Below, piece by piece: positions 46,809 to 55,364 of a stretch of 64,000 bases of DNA (its first letter is position 1; every line of letters begins with the position of its first letter). Source of the stretch: Keguizhuia sedimenti (GTDB lineage: Bacteria; Pseudomonadota; Gammaproteobacteria; Burkholderiales; Burkholderiaceae_D). The DNA lies in NCBI GenBank assembly GCA_030715135.1, contig JAUYVH010000002.1:186001-250000 (forward strand), written 5' to 3'. A program made the position numbers and the translations under genes. The notes beneath the pieces are model-generated. The model did not search any database and was not told where the DNA came from. It saw nothing but the letters and a program-made list of their open reading frames with translations.

Positions 46809-48716
46809 ATGCCCGCATCAGGACTTTCCGAAACTGCTTGTTTTGCGCTGCTCGACGATTGCAATGCAAGCGCCGATATGCCTTCGTCACGTCTCTATTC
46901 AGGCCATATCGCAAGCTTGACCTGCAGGAATGCGCGCGAGTTCGGAATGCGGCTCAAGGACATGAGAAGCGCATTGACCGGAGGCATGCATGCAGTCGGC
47001 GTTTTCACCTATGAGTTAGGAGAGAGACTGCAGGGCATCGCAGACGATGCCGGCGACAGCAGCAAACCTTTGGCGACCATCCTGCTGTTCAAGGAATGCC
47101 GGCGACTCTCTTCGGCTCAGGTCGAGACCTGGCTTGCGCAGCAGACATCCGACCACTCCGCCATTTCCGACGAGGCACGCGCAGGGATTGCCAATGTTCA
47201 TGCCGACATTGCCGAGTCCGCCTTCCAGGACTCGATCGAAAAAATCCATGCATACATCGAAGCCGGCGACACTTATCAGGTCAACTTTACTTACAGGCTG
47301 CATTTTGATGTTTATGGTTCTGCTGCCGGCCTCTATGCCAGGCTGCGCAAGCGTCAGCCCGTTCCTTACGGCGCATTGATTTCCCTCCCGGACGGACAAA
47401 CGGTATTGTCTCTCTCCCCCGAACTGTTCGTCCGGCACGAGAACGGCTGCTTGACTGCATGCCCGATGAAAGGAACGGCACCGGCCACGGGTAATGCGTC
47501 GCAGGATTTGGAACGCAGCGCCGCACTTTCCGAAGATCCGAAAAATCGGGCGGAAAATGTCATGATCGTCGATCTGTTGCGTAATGACCTTGGCCGTATC
47601 GCCGAACTGGGATCCGTGCATGTTCCCGAGCTGTTCGATGTGAAGCGGCACGGCGGTGTCCTGCAGATGACTTCCACCATTAATGCGAAGCTACGCGCTC
47701 AGGTAGATCTGGCAGAGTTGTTCAATGCGATCTATCCCTGCGGCTCAATTACCGGCGCACCGAAGCACCGCACCATGCAGATCATCGATGAGCTGGAACA
47801 TGCACCGCGCGGCTTGTATACCGGCGCAATCGGCTGGTTCGAACCGCACGATGCCGGTCACGCGATCGGGGATTTTTGCATGTCGGTCCCGATCCGCACC
47901 CTGGTGCTGGACCCGCAGCGGGACGACGGGATCCGTCATGGTGAAATGGGAGTCGGCGCCGGAATCGTTCACGACAGCGATGCCATGAGTGAGTATGCGG
48001 AATGCCGGTTAAAGGCGCGATTCCTGACCGGTCTGCCGCCCGACTTCGAGCTGTTCGAGACTATGCATGCAACACGCGATGCGGGTTGCCGCCATCTTGA
48101 ACTGCACCTGCAGCGTTTGTGCAGTTCCGCCTCCTATTTCGGCTTTCATTATGATGACAGAATGACACGGGATGCCCTGACGGAGGCCTGCACCAAACTC
48201 TTACCGGGTACCTCTTACCGCCTGCGCCTTAGTCTTAACCACGAGGGTGACTGCGCCATACAAACCGGACCGCTGGCACCCTGGGCATCTCCAGCCAAAA
48301 TATTGTTGGCATCCGAACCTACCCGCTCAGAAGATATTTTCCTGCGCCATAAGACCACGGCACGCGAGCGCTATGATCTTGCGTGGCGCACTGCGGAATC
48401 CCAAGGTGCGTTCGACATGCTTTTTTGCAATGCACGCGGCGAATTGACTGAAGGCGCGCGGAGCAGTATTTTCATTAAGCTCCAAGGACGCTGGTATACG
48501 CCGCCGCTTGCATCGGGATTACTGCCGGGTGTCATGCGCAGGGTATTGCTTGCCGACCCGGCGTGGAATGCATCCGAGCGGCGACTGACCCTGGAAGACC
48601 TGCGGAACGCAGAAGAAGTCGTAGTATGCAATGCCCTGAGGGGAGTTCTTCCCGCCCAGGTAGTATGGCCGGATGCCCCAGCTGATACATCTGCTTACAG
48701 CGGTTTTCGAGGCTGA
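46809..48716 (+). CDS. pabBC: Fused aminodeoxychorismate synthase component I / aminodeoxychorismate lyase
   Basis: Makes 4-aminobenzoate for folate from chorismate. The N-terminal ~390 residues are the PabB part: DTYQVNFTYRLHF, PELFVRHENGCLTACPMKGTAP, VMIVDLLRNDLGRIAE, KRHGGVLQMTST and YPCGSITGAPKHRTMQII. The C-terminal ~230 are a PabC/IlvE-like PLP lyase (FELFETMHATRDAGCRHLELHLQRL, LFCNARGELTEGARSSIF). 635 residues. The fusion joins consecutive steps. No ribosome site is evident at ATG 46809; the start fits the family's CFALLDD opening. Confidence 0.93.
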   Translation: MPASGLSETACFALLDDCNASADMPSSRLYSGHIASLTCRNAREFGMRLKDMRSALTGGMHAVGVFTYELGERLQGIADDAGDSSKPLATILLFKECRRLSSAQVETWLAQQTSDHSAISDEARAGIANVHADIAESAFQDSIEKIHAYIEAGDTYQVNFTYRLHFDVYGSAAGLYARLRKRQPVPYGALISLPDGQTVLSLSPELFVRHENGCLTACPMKGTAPATGNASQDLERSAALSEDPKNRAENVMIVDLLRNDLGRIAELGSVHVPELFDVKRHGGVLQMTSTINAKLRAQVDLAELFNAIYPCGSITGAPKHRTMQIIDELEHAPRGLYTGAIGWFEPHDAGHAIGDFCMSVPIRTLVLDPQRDDGIRHGEMGVGAGIVHDSDAMSEYAECRLKARFLTGLPPDFELFETMHATRDAGCRHLELHLQRLCSSASYFGFHYDDRMTRDALTEACTKLLPGTSYRLRLSLNHEGDCAIQTGPLAPWASPAKILLASEPTRSEDIFLRHKTTARERYDLAWRTAESQGAFDMLFCNARGELTEGARSSIFIKLQGRWYTPPLASGLLPGVMRRVLLADPAWNASERRLTLEDLRNAEEVVVCNALRGVLPAQVVWPDAPADTSAYSGFRG

Positions 48717-48770
48717 ATTTTCTTTTCCGCTACAATTTGCCAGTTTGTCGATTCGCAAAAAGGATTTCCA

Positions 48771-49517
48771 ATGATTATCTTGGTCACTGGCGCCAGTTCC
48801 GGCTTCGGCGCCGAAATAGCACGCCGCTTTGCGCGCGAAGGACACAATGTGATTGCCGCTGCGCGACGCAAAGACCGGCTGGATGCGCTTGCCGCGGAAT
48901 TCAACGGCAAGGTTCTGCCTATCGAAATGGATGTCACCAGCAAAACCTCAATAGAGCGCGCACTCGCGTCGCTTCCACAGGAGTGGAAAGAAATTGAGGT
49001 ATTGGTCAATAATGCCGGCCTTGCGCTCGGCATACAACCGGTTCACAAGGCATCGCTGGAAGACTGGGAAACGATGATCGAGACCAATTGCAAAGGCTTG
49101 GCTACCGTCACATATCTGGTTGCGCCGGGCATGGTAGAGCGCAAGCGCGGCGTGATCATTAACGTAGGCTCTCCGGCAGGCGCCTATCCTTATCCCGGAG
49201 CCAATGCATATGGCGCCACAAAAGCGTTCGTGCATCAATTTACTCTCAATCTGATTGCAGATCTGGCGGGTACCGGAGTGCGCGCATCCAATATCGCGCC
49301 GGGCCTGTCCGGAGGAACCGAATTTTCCAACGTGCGCCTCAAGGACGATGAAGCGGCGGCAAAAGTCTATGAAGGAACCGTGCCGCTTTCCGCTGCCGAT
49401 GTCGCAGAAACCGCTTACTGGATCGCTACTCTGCCGCCACACGTGAATATCAATTATGTCGAGATGATGCCGACGTGCCAGGGGTTCGGTCCTTTGGCAA
49501 TCAAACGCAATCTTTGA
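48771..49517 (+). CDS. ydfG: SDR-family 3-hydroxy acid dehydrogenase (YdfG-like)
   Basis: Short-chain NADP+ dehydrogenase acting on serine, allo-threonine and related 3-hydroxy acids in its E. coli relative. The Rossmann motif is TGASSGFGAEIAR (6-18), followed by NNAG, the catalytic Ser in NVGSPAG, and YGATK (Tyr and Lys). 248 residues, the same as YdfG. The two-proline stretch SPAGAYPYPG departs slightly from the usual sequence. It stands alone after pabBC. Confidence 0.9.
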   Translation: MIILVTGASSGFGAEIARRFAREGHNVIAAARRKDRLDALAAEFNGKVLPIEMDVTSKTSIERALASLPQEWKEIEVLVNNAGLALGIQPVHKASLEDWETMIETNCKGLATVTYLVAPGMVERKRGVIINVGSPAGAYPYPGANAYGATKAFVHQFTLNLIADLAGTGVRASNIAPGLSGGTEFSNVRLKDDEAAAKVYEGTVPLSAADVAETAYWIATLPPHVNINYVEMMPTCQGFGPLAIKRNL

Positions 49518-49553
49518 TCACTAGTTGGGCAAATTAAAAAACATAGTTTATTA

Positions 49554-49973
49554 ATGCAATCGAACTTTACCTGGAACATCCGCGTGTACTACGAAGATAC
49601 CGACGCGGGCGGTGTTGTGTTTTATGCCAACTATCTGAAATTTTTCGAGCGTGCACGCACTGAATGGCTGCGTGCAGCAGGCATAGGCCAGCAACTGTTG
49701 ACAGAAACGCACAAGGTCGTATTTGTCGTGAAAAGCACTGCAGTCGAGTATCATGCTCCTGCAAAACTTGATGATGAACTGAAACTTTCCGTCGTGGTCG
49801 AACGCTTCGGTCGTGCTTCAGTGCAATTTTTTCAGGAAGCATGGCGCATCGGTGCCGACGGCCCGCACTTGTTAAGCACAGGGCGAATCAAGGTGGGATG
49901 CGTTGATACCGCGAACTTCAGGCCTGTAGCCATTCCCGATGCCATTCTGGCAAGGATAAGGCCAAATGAATAA
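49554..49973 (+). CDS. ybgC: Acyl-CoA thioesterase YbgC
   Basis: Hot-dog-fold thioesterase at the head of tol-pal operons. The active-site signature YYEDTDAGGVVFYANYLKFFERARTEWLR (residues 12-40) includes the catalytic Asp. 139 residues (E. coli 134). It lies 36 bp after the dehydrogenase and 68 bp before tolQ, the standard first gene of the operon. Confidence 0.95.
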   Translation: MQSNFTWNIRVYYEDTDAGGVVFYANYLKFFERARTEWLRAAGIGQQLLTETHKVVFVVKSTAVEYHAPAKLDDELKLSVVVERFGRASVQFFQEAWRIGADGPHLLSTGRIKVGCVDTANFRPVAIPDAILARIRPNE

Positions 49974-50041
49974 GGTTTCCTGAGCATGCAGTGCGGCATG
50001 AATGTCCAATACCACAATCAGAATATTTTCAAACAATCCAG

Positions 50042-50743
50042 ATGACCGTTACCCAAGACCTCTCGTTCCTGTCTCTTATCAGTCATGCATCCTTGCTTGT
50101 GCAGCTTGTCATGGCCTTGCTGCTGCTTGTATCGATCATGAGCTGGACTTATATTTTCCGCAAAATGTTCGCAATCAAAAAAGCGCGCAAGCAAACCGAG
50201 GAATTTGAGCGCGTTTTCTGGTCCGGCGGTAATTTGAATACCTTGTATGAAGATGCTGTTTCAACAAGAAAGCAGCGTACCGGCAGGACCGGTGCGCTGG
50301 AGCGGATCTTTGAAGCCGGCATGGCGGAATTTAACAAGGCCAAGGCCTCTTATGCCAACAAAGGGGCAATGGATACCGGCGCCATGCTGGATGGCGCGCG
50401 GCGTGCCATGCGCGCGGCTTACCAGCGTGAAATGGATGCGCTGGAATCGCATCTGGCATTTCTGGCATCGGTCGGATCCGTGTCGCCTTATGTCGGGCTA
50501 TTCGGCACGGTCTGGGGCATCATGAATGCATTCCGCGGTCTGGCGAATGTACAGCAGGCAACCCTAGCCTCGGTCGCACCCGGAATTGCGGAAGCGTTGA
50601 TTGCAACGGCGATCGGCTTGTTTGCAGCGATCCCGGCAGTCGTGGCCTACAATCGTTATTCCCATGACATCGACCGGCTTGCGATCCGCTTTGAAAGCTT
50701 CATCGAAGAGTTCTCGAACATCTTGCACCGTCAGGCACGCTAA
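50042..50743 (+). CDS. tolQ: Tol-Pal proton channel subunit TolQ
   Basis: Inner-membrane subunit of the TolQR motor that energises TolA. Span 1 lies near residues 15-38 (LLVQLVMALLLLVSIMSWTYIF). Spans 2 and 3 (SVSPYVGLFGTVWGIMNAF and IAEALIATAIGLFAAIPAVVAYN) carry the conserved proton-path threonines. 233 residues from ATG 50042; an ATG at 49991 would add 17 atypical residues. Its TAA overlaps the tolR start (TAATG). Confidence 0.96.
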   Translation: MTVTQDLSFLSLISHASLLVQLVMALLLLVSIMSWTYIFRKMFAIKKARKQTEEFERVFWSGGNLNTLYEDAVSTRKQRTGRTGALERIFEAGMAEFNKAKASYANKGAMDTGAMLDGARRAMRAAYQREMDALESHLAFLASVGSVSPYVGLFGTVWGIMNAFRGLANVQQATLASVAPGIAEALIATAIGLFAAIPAVVAYNRYSHDIDRLAIRFESFIEEFSNILHRQAR

Positions 50744-51183
50744 TGGCGAACCCATCTTCTTCCCTGCGCGGCGGCCGCAGCCGCAAGTTCAAGTCCGAAA
50801 TCAACGTCGTTCCCTATATCGACGTGATGCTCGTGCTGTTGATCATTTTCATGGCGGCAGCACCCATCACCAACCCGGGCTCCATCGATTTACCCACCGC
50901 CGCAAAATCATCTCTGCCGCCCAGCGAGTACATCCAGATCACCTTGAAGCCGGACACCACGGCAACGATAGGCATCGCTGGGCAAAAAAGTGGCGGAAAG
51001 ATGGACAACGCCAGCGGCCGCGCGGACCTGGTTCGCCGCTTGCAAAGCCTTCACAGCGAGAACCCTGACCTGCCCGTCATGATCTCCGCTGATAAGGAGA
51101 TTAAATATAACGAAGTTATTCAGATGATTTCGGAAGCAAAAAAGCTCGGCATCAACCGTGTTGGGCTTGCCACGAAATCCTAA
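50743..51183 (+). CDS. tolR: Tol-Pal proton channel subunit TolR
   Basis: ExbD/TolR-family partner of TolQ. A basic N-terminus is followed by one span, INVVPYIDVMLVLLIIFMAA (about residues 20-39), with the essential proton-binding Asp, and a periplasmic domain. 146 residues (E. coli 142). The start overlaps the tolQ stop by one base, indicating coupled translation. Confidence 0.96.
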   Translation: MANPSSSLRGGRSRKFKSEINVVPYIDVMLVLLIIFMAAAPITNPGSIDLPTAAKSSLPPSEYIQITLKPDTTATIGIAGQKSGGKMDNASGRADLVRRLQSLHSENPDLPVMISADKEIKYNEVIQMISEAKKLGINRVGLATKS

Positions 51184-51189
51184 GACGGC

Positions 51190-52104
51190 ATGAAAGAAAC
51201 GACTCCTTATTCAATACCGAAAGAACCGGGACGCTGGCGAGCGATCATTCTCGCTGCGCTCGTCCATGCATTGCTATTCGGATTTTTCTGGATCGGGATA
51301 CGCTGGCAAAATGAACAACCGGTTGCGGTCGAAGCAGAGGTATGGGATATGCAGGCCAAGCAGGCGGCACCGCGCCCTCAGCCGCAACCCGAACCGGAAG
51401 TAAAGCCGGAAATAAAACCAGAGCCCCAGCCCGTGGTGAAGCCGGCGCCTGCGCCAAAGGAGATCGAGGAAAAACCGGTCCCGAAACCGGATATCGTCTT
51501 GGAGCAGGAAAAAAAGCGCAAGGCCGAAGAGTTGAAAAAGCGCCAGGACGAAGAACAGGCAAGGCAAAAAAAGCTCGCTGAAGAGCGCCGCCGTGAAGAA
51601 GAAAAACAGAAAAAAGCGGAGGAAGAACAGCGAAAAATTGATGAAGCCCAGTTAAAGAAAGCTGAGGCGGACAAGAAGCGCAAGGAAGCAGAAAAAAAAC
51701 GCAGGCAGGAAGCCGAGGAAGCTGAACTTGCACAACTGCGCGAGGAAAACTTAAAGCGTATGATGGGCAATGCTGCTGGAACGGGCGGCACCGGTGATGC
51801 ACCGAAGTCGCAAGGCAATAATCGGGCCGATGCGGATTACATCCAGCGCATCGCCTCGAAGATCAAATCGAATATTACATTTATAGTGCCCAATGACTTG
51901 GCGGACAATCCCCCGGTACAATTCGAAGTCAGGTTATTGCCGGACGGATCGATTGCCGCTATGCGCAAGATAAAATCGTCCGGTGTGCCAGGTTTCGATG
52001 AAGCGGTAGCACGCGCAATCGAACGTTCGCAGCCATATCCGAAAGACAATTCCGGTTCCGTGCCATCCAGTTTTATCGGAACTCACAAACCGAAAGACCA
52101 GTAA
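51190..52104 (+). CDS. tolA: Tol-Pal system protein TolA
   Basis: Spans the periplasm from TolQR to Pal/TolB. An N-terminal membrane anchor (about 16-37, ending FGFFWIGIRW) leads to a Pro/Glu/Lys-rich stretch (60-105). A long charged Lys/Glu/Ala helix (about 105-190) and a compact C-terminal TolA/TonB-like domain (about 215-304, FEVRLLPDGSIAAMRKIKSSGVPGFDEAVARAI) follow. 304 residues, shorter than E. coli TolA (421), mainly in the helix. It lies 6 bp after tolR and 3 bp before tolB. Confidence 0.94.
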   Translation: MKETTPYSIPKEPGRWRAIILAALVHALLFGFFWIGIRWQNEQPVAVEAEVWDMQAKQAAPRPQPQPEPEVKPEIKPEPQPVVKPAPAPKEIEEKPVPKPDIVLEQEKKRKAEELKKRQDEEQARQKKLAEERRREEEKQKKAEEEQRKIDEAQLKKAEADKKRKEAEKKRRQEAEEAELAQLREENLKRMMGNAAGTGGTGDAPKSQGNNRADADYIQRIASKIKSNITFIVPNDLADNPPVQFEVRLLPDGSIAAMRKIKSSGVPGFDEAVARAIERSQPYPKDNSGSVPSSFIGTHKPKDQ

Positions 52105-52107
52105 ACC

Positions 52108-53379
52108 ATGATGAGACATGTATTTCTACGAGGACTTTTTGTCCTGAGCATCGCATTCACAACATTCGCTCATGCGCAACTGCGTGTGGAGACCTCCGGG
52201 GTCGGCGCAACACAGATTCCCATCGCCATCGCAGGTTTTGCCAATGAATCGATCGCGCCGCAGCAAATGACGGCGATTATCAAGGCAGACTTGGCGCGCA
52301 GCGGTTATTTCAGGATTATCGATACCGGCAACGTAATGTCCGAAAGCTCGGCAATTGATTTCGCCGACTGGAAGACGCGTGGCGCCGATGCCTTGGTAGT
52401 GGGCAGCGTTCAGCGCCTGGCGGATGGCCGCTTCGATGTGCGTTACAAGCTGATCGATACGATCAAGTCTGCTCAGTTGTCCGCACTTTCCTTTGCGGCG
52501 CCGCCGCAGTCGATGCGGTTGACCGGACATAAGATCGCCGACGATATTTACGAAAAGCTTATCGGTGTGCGCGGCGCATTTGCAACCCGAATCGCCTATG
52601 TCACCAAGGTAGGCAATGAATATCGCCTGGAGATTGCGGACTCGGATGGTGAAGGCACCAATATCGCATTGCGTTCAAATGAACCGATCATTTCTCCTGC
52701 CTGGTCTCCGGACGGCACGAAAGTGGCCTATGTATCTTTTGAAAACAAAAAACCGGTCGTGTATGTACAGAACCTGGCGACCCGCCAGCGCACCGTTATC
52801 GCCAATTACAAGGGCAGCAATTCCGCGCCTTCATGGTCGCCGGATGGCAACAGGCTGGCGGTTGCGTTGGCACGCGAAGGCCTTACCCAAGTCTATATCG
52901 TCAATGCCGACGGTACGGGGCTGCGCCGCTTGACCAATACGTATGGCATCGATACCGAACCGCAATTCTCGGCCGACGGGCAGAACATTTATTTCACCAG
53001 CGACCGCAGCGGAGGTCCGCAGATTTACCGCATGAGCGTTTCCGGAGGCGATGCGCAACGTGTCACTTTCAACGGCAGCTACAATATCAGTCCACGTGTT
53101 TCACGGGACGGCAAGACACTGGCTTATATTTCGCGTCGCGAAGGGCGATTCCAGTTATATGCGCTGGACTTGACGAATGGACAAGAGCAGCGCTTGTCCG
53201 ATACCGTCAAGGACGAGTCGCCCAGCTTTTCGCCCAACGGCAAATACATCATGTATGCAACCGAATCCGGGGGCCGCAGCGCGCTTGCCGTCGTATCCGT
53301 CGATGGACGGGTACGCCACCGTTTAACCACTCAGGCCGGCGATATCCGTGAGCCGACCTGGGGCCCGTTCATGAATTGA
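52108..53379 (+). CDS. tolB: Tol-Pal system beta-propeller protein TolB
   Basis: Periplasmic protein contacting Pal and TolA. The signal peptide ends near residue 24 (FTTFAHA/QL). An alpha/beta N-domain (25-160) is followed by a six-blade propeller with repeated SPDG-type turns (SPAWSPDGTKVAYVS, APSWSPDGNRLAVAL, EPQFSADGQNIYFTS, SPRVSRDGKTLAYIS, SPSFSPNGKYIMYAT). 423 residues (E. coli 430). Fourth structural gene of the tol operon. Confidence 0.96.
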   Translation: MMRHVFLRGLFVLSIAFTTFAHAQLRVETSGVGATQIPIAIAGFANESIAPQQMTAIIKADLARSGYFRIIDTGNVMSESSAIDFADWKTRGADALVVGSVQRLADGRFDVRYKLIDTIKSAQLSALSFAAPPQSMRLTGHKIADDIYEKLIGVRGAFATRIAYVTKVGNEYRLEIADSDGEGTNIALRSNEPIISPAWSPDGTKVAYVSFENKKPVVYVQNLATRQRTVIANYKGSNSAPSWSPDGNRLAVALAREGLTQVYIVNADGTGLRRLTNTYGIDTEPQFSADGQNIYFTSDRSGGPQIYRMSVSGGDAQRVTFNGSYNISPRVSRDGKTLAYISRREGRFQLYALDLTNGQEQRLSDTVKDESPSFSPNGKYIMYATESGGRSALAVVSVDGRVRHRLTTQAGDIREPTWGPFMN

Positions 53380-53416
53380 ATTAACCAGATCCAGATTTCA
53401 CAATAAGGAGAATGCC

Positions 53417-53941
53417 ATGCACGTATCCCGAACCCTAGCACTATTGTTGAGCAGCGCCTTTCTATTGAGCGCATGCTCGTCGGTCAAGCTCGACGACAAG
53501 CCGCCTGTTGAAGAACGCTCCGGCAGGATAACCGGTGCAGCCGGGGACGCAAGAGCCGTTGCGCCGATCAATGCAACTGGCTCGACCGACCCGCTCAATG
53601 ATCCGCAGGGCCTGCTTGCCAAGCGCAGCATTTATTTCGATCTGGACAGCTATACCGTACGCGACGAGTTCAAGCCGGTGGTGGAAGCGCATGCACGTTA
53701 CCTGAATGCGAATAAGTCGCGCAAGATCATCATCCAGGGCAATACCGATCAACGTGGCGGCCGTGAATATAATCTCGCGCTAGGCCAGAAACGTGCCGAA
53801 GCGGTTCGCCGCTCGCTTTCCTTGTTGGGGGTATCAGAGAACCAGATGGAAGCCGTTTCCTTTGGCAAGGAAAAACCGAAGGCCACGGGTAGTGATGAAG
53901 CAGCCTGGGCCGAAAATCGCCGCGCCGACATCGTCTATTGA
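53417..53941 (+). CDS. pal: Peptidoglycan-associated lipoprotein Pal
   Basis: Outer-membrane lipoprotein anchoring the envelope to peptidoglycan. The lipobox FLLSAC lies at about residues 15-20. The OmpA-like domain (about 65-174) has YFDLDSYTV, IIIQGNTDQRGGREYNLALGQKRAEAVRRSL and the terminal AWAENRRADIVY. 174 residues (E. coli 173). An AAGGAG ribosome site lies just upstream. Its TGA overlaps the cpoB start. Confidence 0.96.
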   Translation: MHVSRTLALLLSSAFLLSACSSVKLDDKPPVEERSGRITGAAGDARAVAPINATGSTDPLNDPQGLLAKRSIYFDLDSYTVRDEFKPVVEAHARYLNANKSRKIIIQGNTDQRGGREYNLALGQKRAEAVRRSLSLLGVSENQMEAVSFGKEKPKATGSDEAAWAENRRADIVY

Positions 53942-54693
53942 TGCCTATGAAAATCCTTATCCGCACCACGCTCTTGGCCGCCCTTACCGCTGCAGCCTGT
54001 GCTATGCCGACAGCTCATGCGGCGTTGTTTTCGGACGATGAAGCACGCCGGGCCATTCTCGACATACGGGCGCGGCTTGACGCGCTGAATGCGCGCCTGG
54101 ATGCCAAGGCCGACAAGACCAGCAGCCTCGATCTGGCGGGCCAGAATGAGCGCCTCAACCAGGAAATCGCACGTCTGCGCGGCCAGGTTGAAATGCTGAC
54201 CAATGAATTGGCAAACGAACAGCGCCGGCAAAAAGATTTTTACAATGATCTCGATGCCCGCCTGCGCAAACTGGAACCGCAAAGGATGTCCGTTGATGGC
54301 AAGGATGTCGATGTAGCGCCGAACGAGCAAAAGACGTATGACGCAGCCCTCGCCTATTTCAAGGCGGGCGACTACAAGAACGCCAGCTCGGCATTTTCCA
54401 ATTTTCTGCGCCTTTATCCGCAATCCGGATATGCCGCATCCGCGCATTACTGGCTAGGGAATACCTACTACGCACTGCGCGATTACAAGAACGCGATCGC
54501 AACGCAGCAGATCGTGGTGAGGAATTATCCCAATACACCCAAAGCACCTGACGCAATGTTGAACATTGCAAGTTGTTATATAGAATTGCGCGATCGTGCA
54601 TCAGCGAAGAAAACGCTTGAGTCACTGGTTGCTCAATATCCGGATTCTCCTGCAGCGCAAACGGCTAAAGATCGCCTCGTGGCACTGCGATAG
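53941..54693 (+). CDS. cpoB: Cell division coordinator CpoB (YbgF)
   Basis: Periplasmic protein linking Tol-Pal action with peptidoglycan synthesis at division. The signal peptide ends near PTAHA/ALF. An N-terminal trimerising coiled coil (about 30-105, RAILDIRARLDALNARLDAK) is followed by tetratricopeptide-type repeats (YDAALAYFKAGDYKNASSAFSNFLRLYP, HYWLGNTYYALRDYKNAI). 250 residues. ATG 53941 overlaps the pal TGA (TGATG); ATG 53947 is the alternative. Last gene of the operon. Confidence 0.94.
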   Translation: MPMKILIRTTLLAALTAAACAMPTAHAALFSDDEARRAILDIRARLDALNARLDAKADKTSSLDLAGQNERLNQEIARLRGQVEMLTNELANEQRRQKDFYNDLDARLRKLEPQRMSVDGKDVDVAPNEQKTYDAALAYFKAGDYKNASSAFSNFLRLYPQSGYAASAHYWLGNTYYALRDYKNAIATQQIVVRNYPNTPKAPDAMLNIASCYIELRDRASAKKTLESLVAQYPDSPAAQTAKDRLVALR

Positions 54694-54796
54694 ACCGCCA
54701 CAACACTTCTATGCAATGAATGTTTGCGTAAAATCGTATTAAATAAAAAATTATTGGCTTGCAGGCAAAAATAGCGAAAAAATTTTGCCGCCTCAT

Positions 54797-54825
54797 TTGA
54801 CAGAAAAGTATTGGCTGCTTATAAT
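54797..54825 (+). promoter_or_regulatory. Consensus sigma-70 promoter of tRNA-Lys
   Basis: TTGACA (54797-54802), a 17-base spacer and TATAAT (54820-54825) match the consensus in every position. The G/C-containing TGCGG discriminator and the distance (11 bases to the tRNA) fit a stable-RNA promoter. Confidence 0.9.
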
Positions 54826-54836
54826 TGCGGTCTTTC

Positions 54837-54912
54837 GGGTCGTTAGCTCAGCTGGTAGAGCAGCGGACTTTTAATCCGTTGGTCGCAGGTTCGAATCCCG
54901 CACGGCCTACCA
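54837..54912 (+). tRNA. tRNA-Lys (anticodon TTT), CCA encoded
   Basis: Cloverleaf of 76 bases. The D arm is GCTC-AGCTGGTA-GAGC; the anticodon arm GCGGA-CTTTTAA-TCCGT has anticodon TTT; the T loop is TTCGAAT; discriminator A and CCA are encoded. Three oddities cluster in the 3' half: a G1-U72 wobble at the acceptor end, a U4-G69 wobble, and an A51-C63 mismatch in the T stem (GCAGG/CCCGC). The rest is standard. A perfect promoter precedes it and a terminator follows. Confidence 0.93.
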
Positions 54913-54940
54913 CGAATTTTCCTGTCAAAGCAGGATGTTA

Positions 54941-54967
54941 AAGCCACCTCACAAGGGTGGCTTTTTT
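54941..54967 (+). terminator. Terminator after tRNA-Lys
   Basis: AAGCCACC-TCACAAG-GGTGGCTT stem (54941-54963) followed by TTTT, 28 bases after the tRNA. Confidence 0.88.
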
Positions 54968-55364
54968 CATTCATGCTTCCTTTTGATTGCATACTGCATG
55001 CTCTTTTGATGTCTGTCGCAGGTGATCCATCAATGACAGTAGCAAGAGCTTATTTCACCGTCAAAACAATGGTCCAGCTCCCGACGACCATCTTCTCTAT
55101 ACGCCCGACCAAATGCTTCCAGCGCTGAACGAGATGATTGGATGCATAGCGAAGCGAACAGATGCCTTTGTTTAGGAATGAATGCGCGGCATTCAATCAG
55201 CTGTTGATTGCATTAATGATTAGGATGAGCAGAGCAAACACCGAAACCTGACTCATCCCTTATCGACATCGATAGCCTCTGCTCCCGTAAACTTTTTTGG
55301 GGATTACCGAAGCTTAATAAGCCGGCTGCCATAATCAATGGGGGCAGCAGAAAAATAGAGGCTG
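54968..55364. other. Intergenic region after tRNA-Lys
   Basis: 397 bases with no supported gene, repeat or mobile-element end. It lies directly 3' of a tRNA, a place favoured by integrases, but no direct repeat of the tRNA 3' end was seen. Confidence 0.45.

Noticed and set aside
54913-55364. Integration site or island starting at tRNA-Lys
   Set aside because: No integrase gene and no visible repeat of the tRNA 3' end nearby; following genes look chromosomal.
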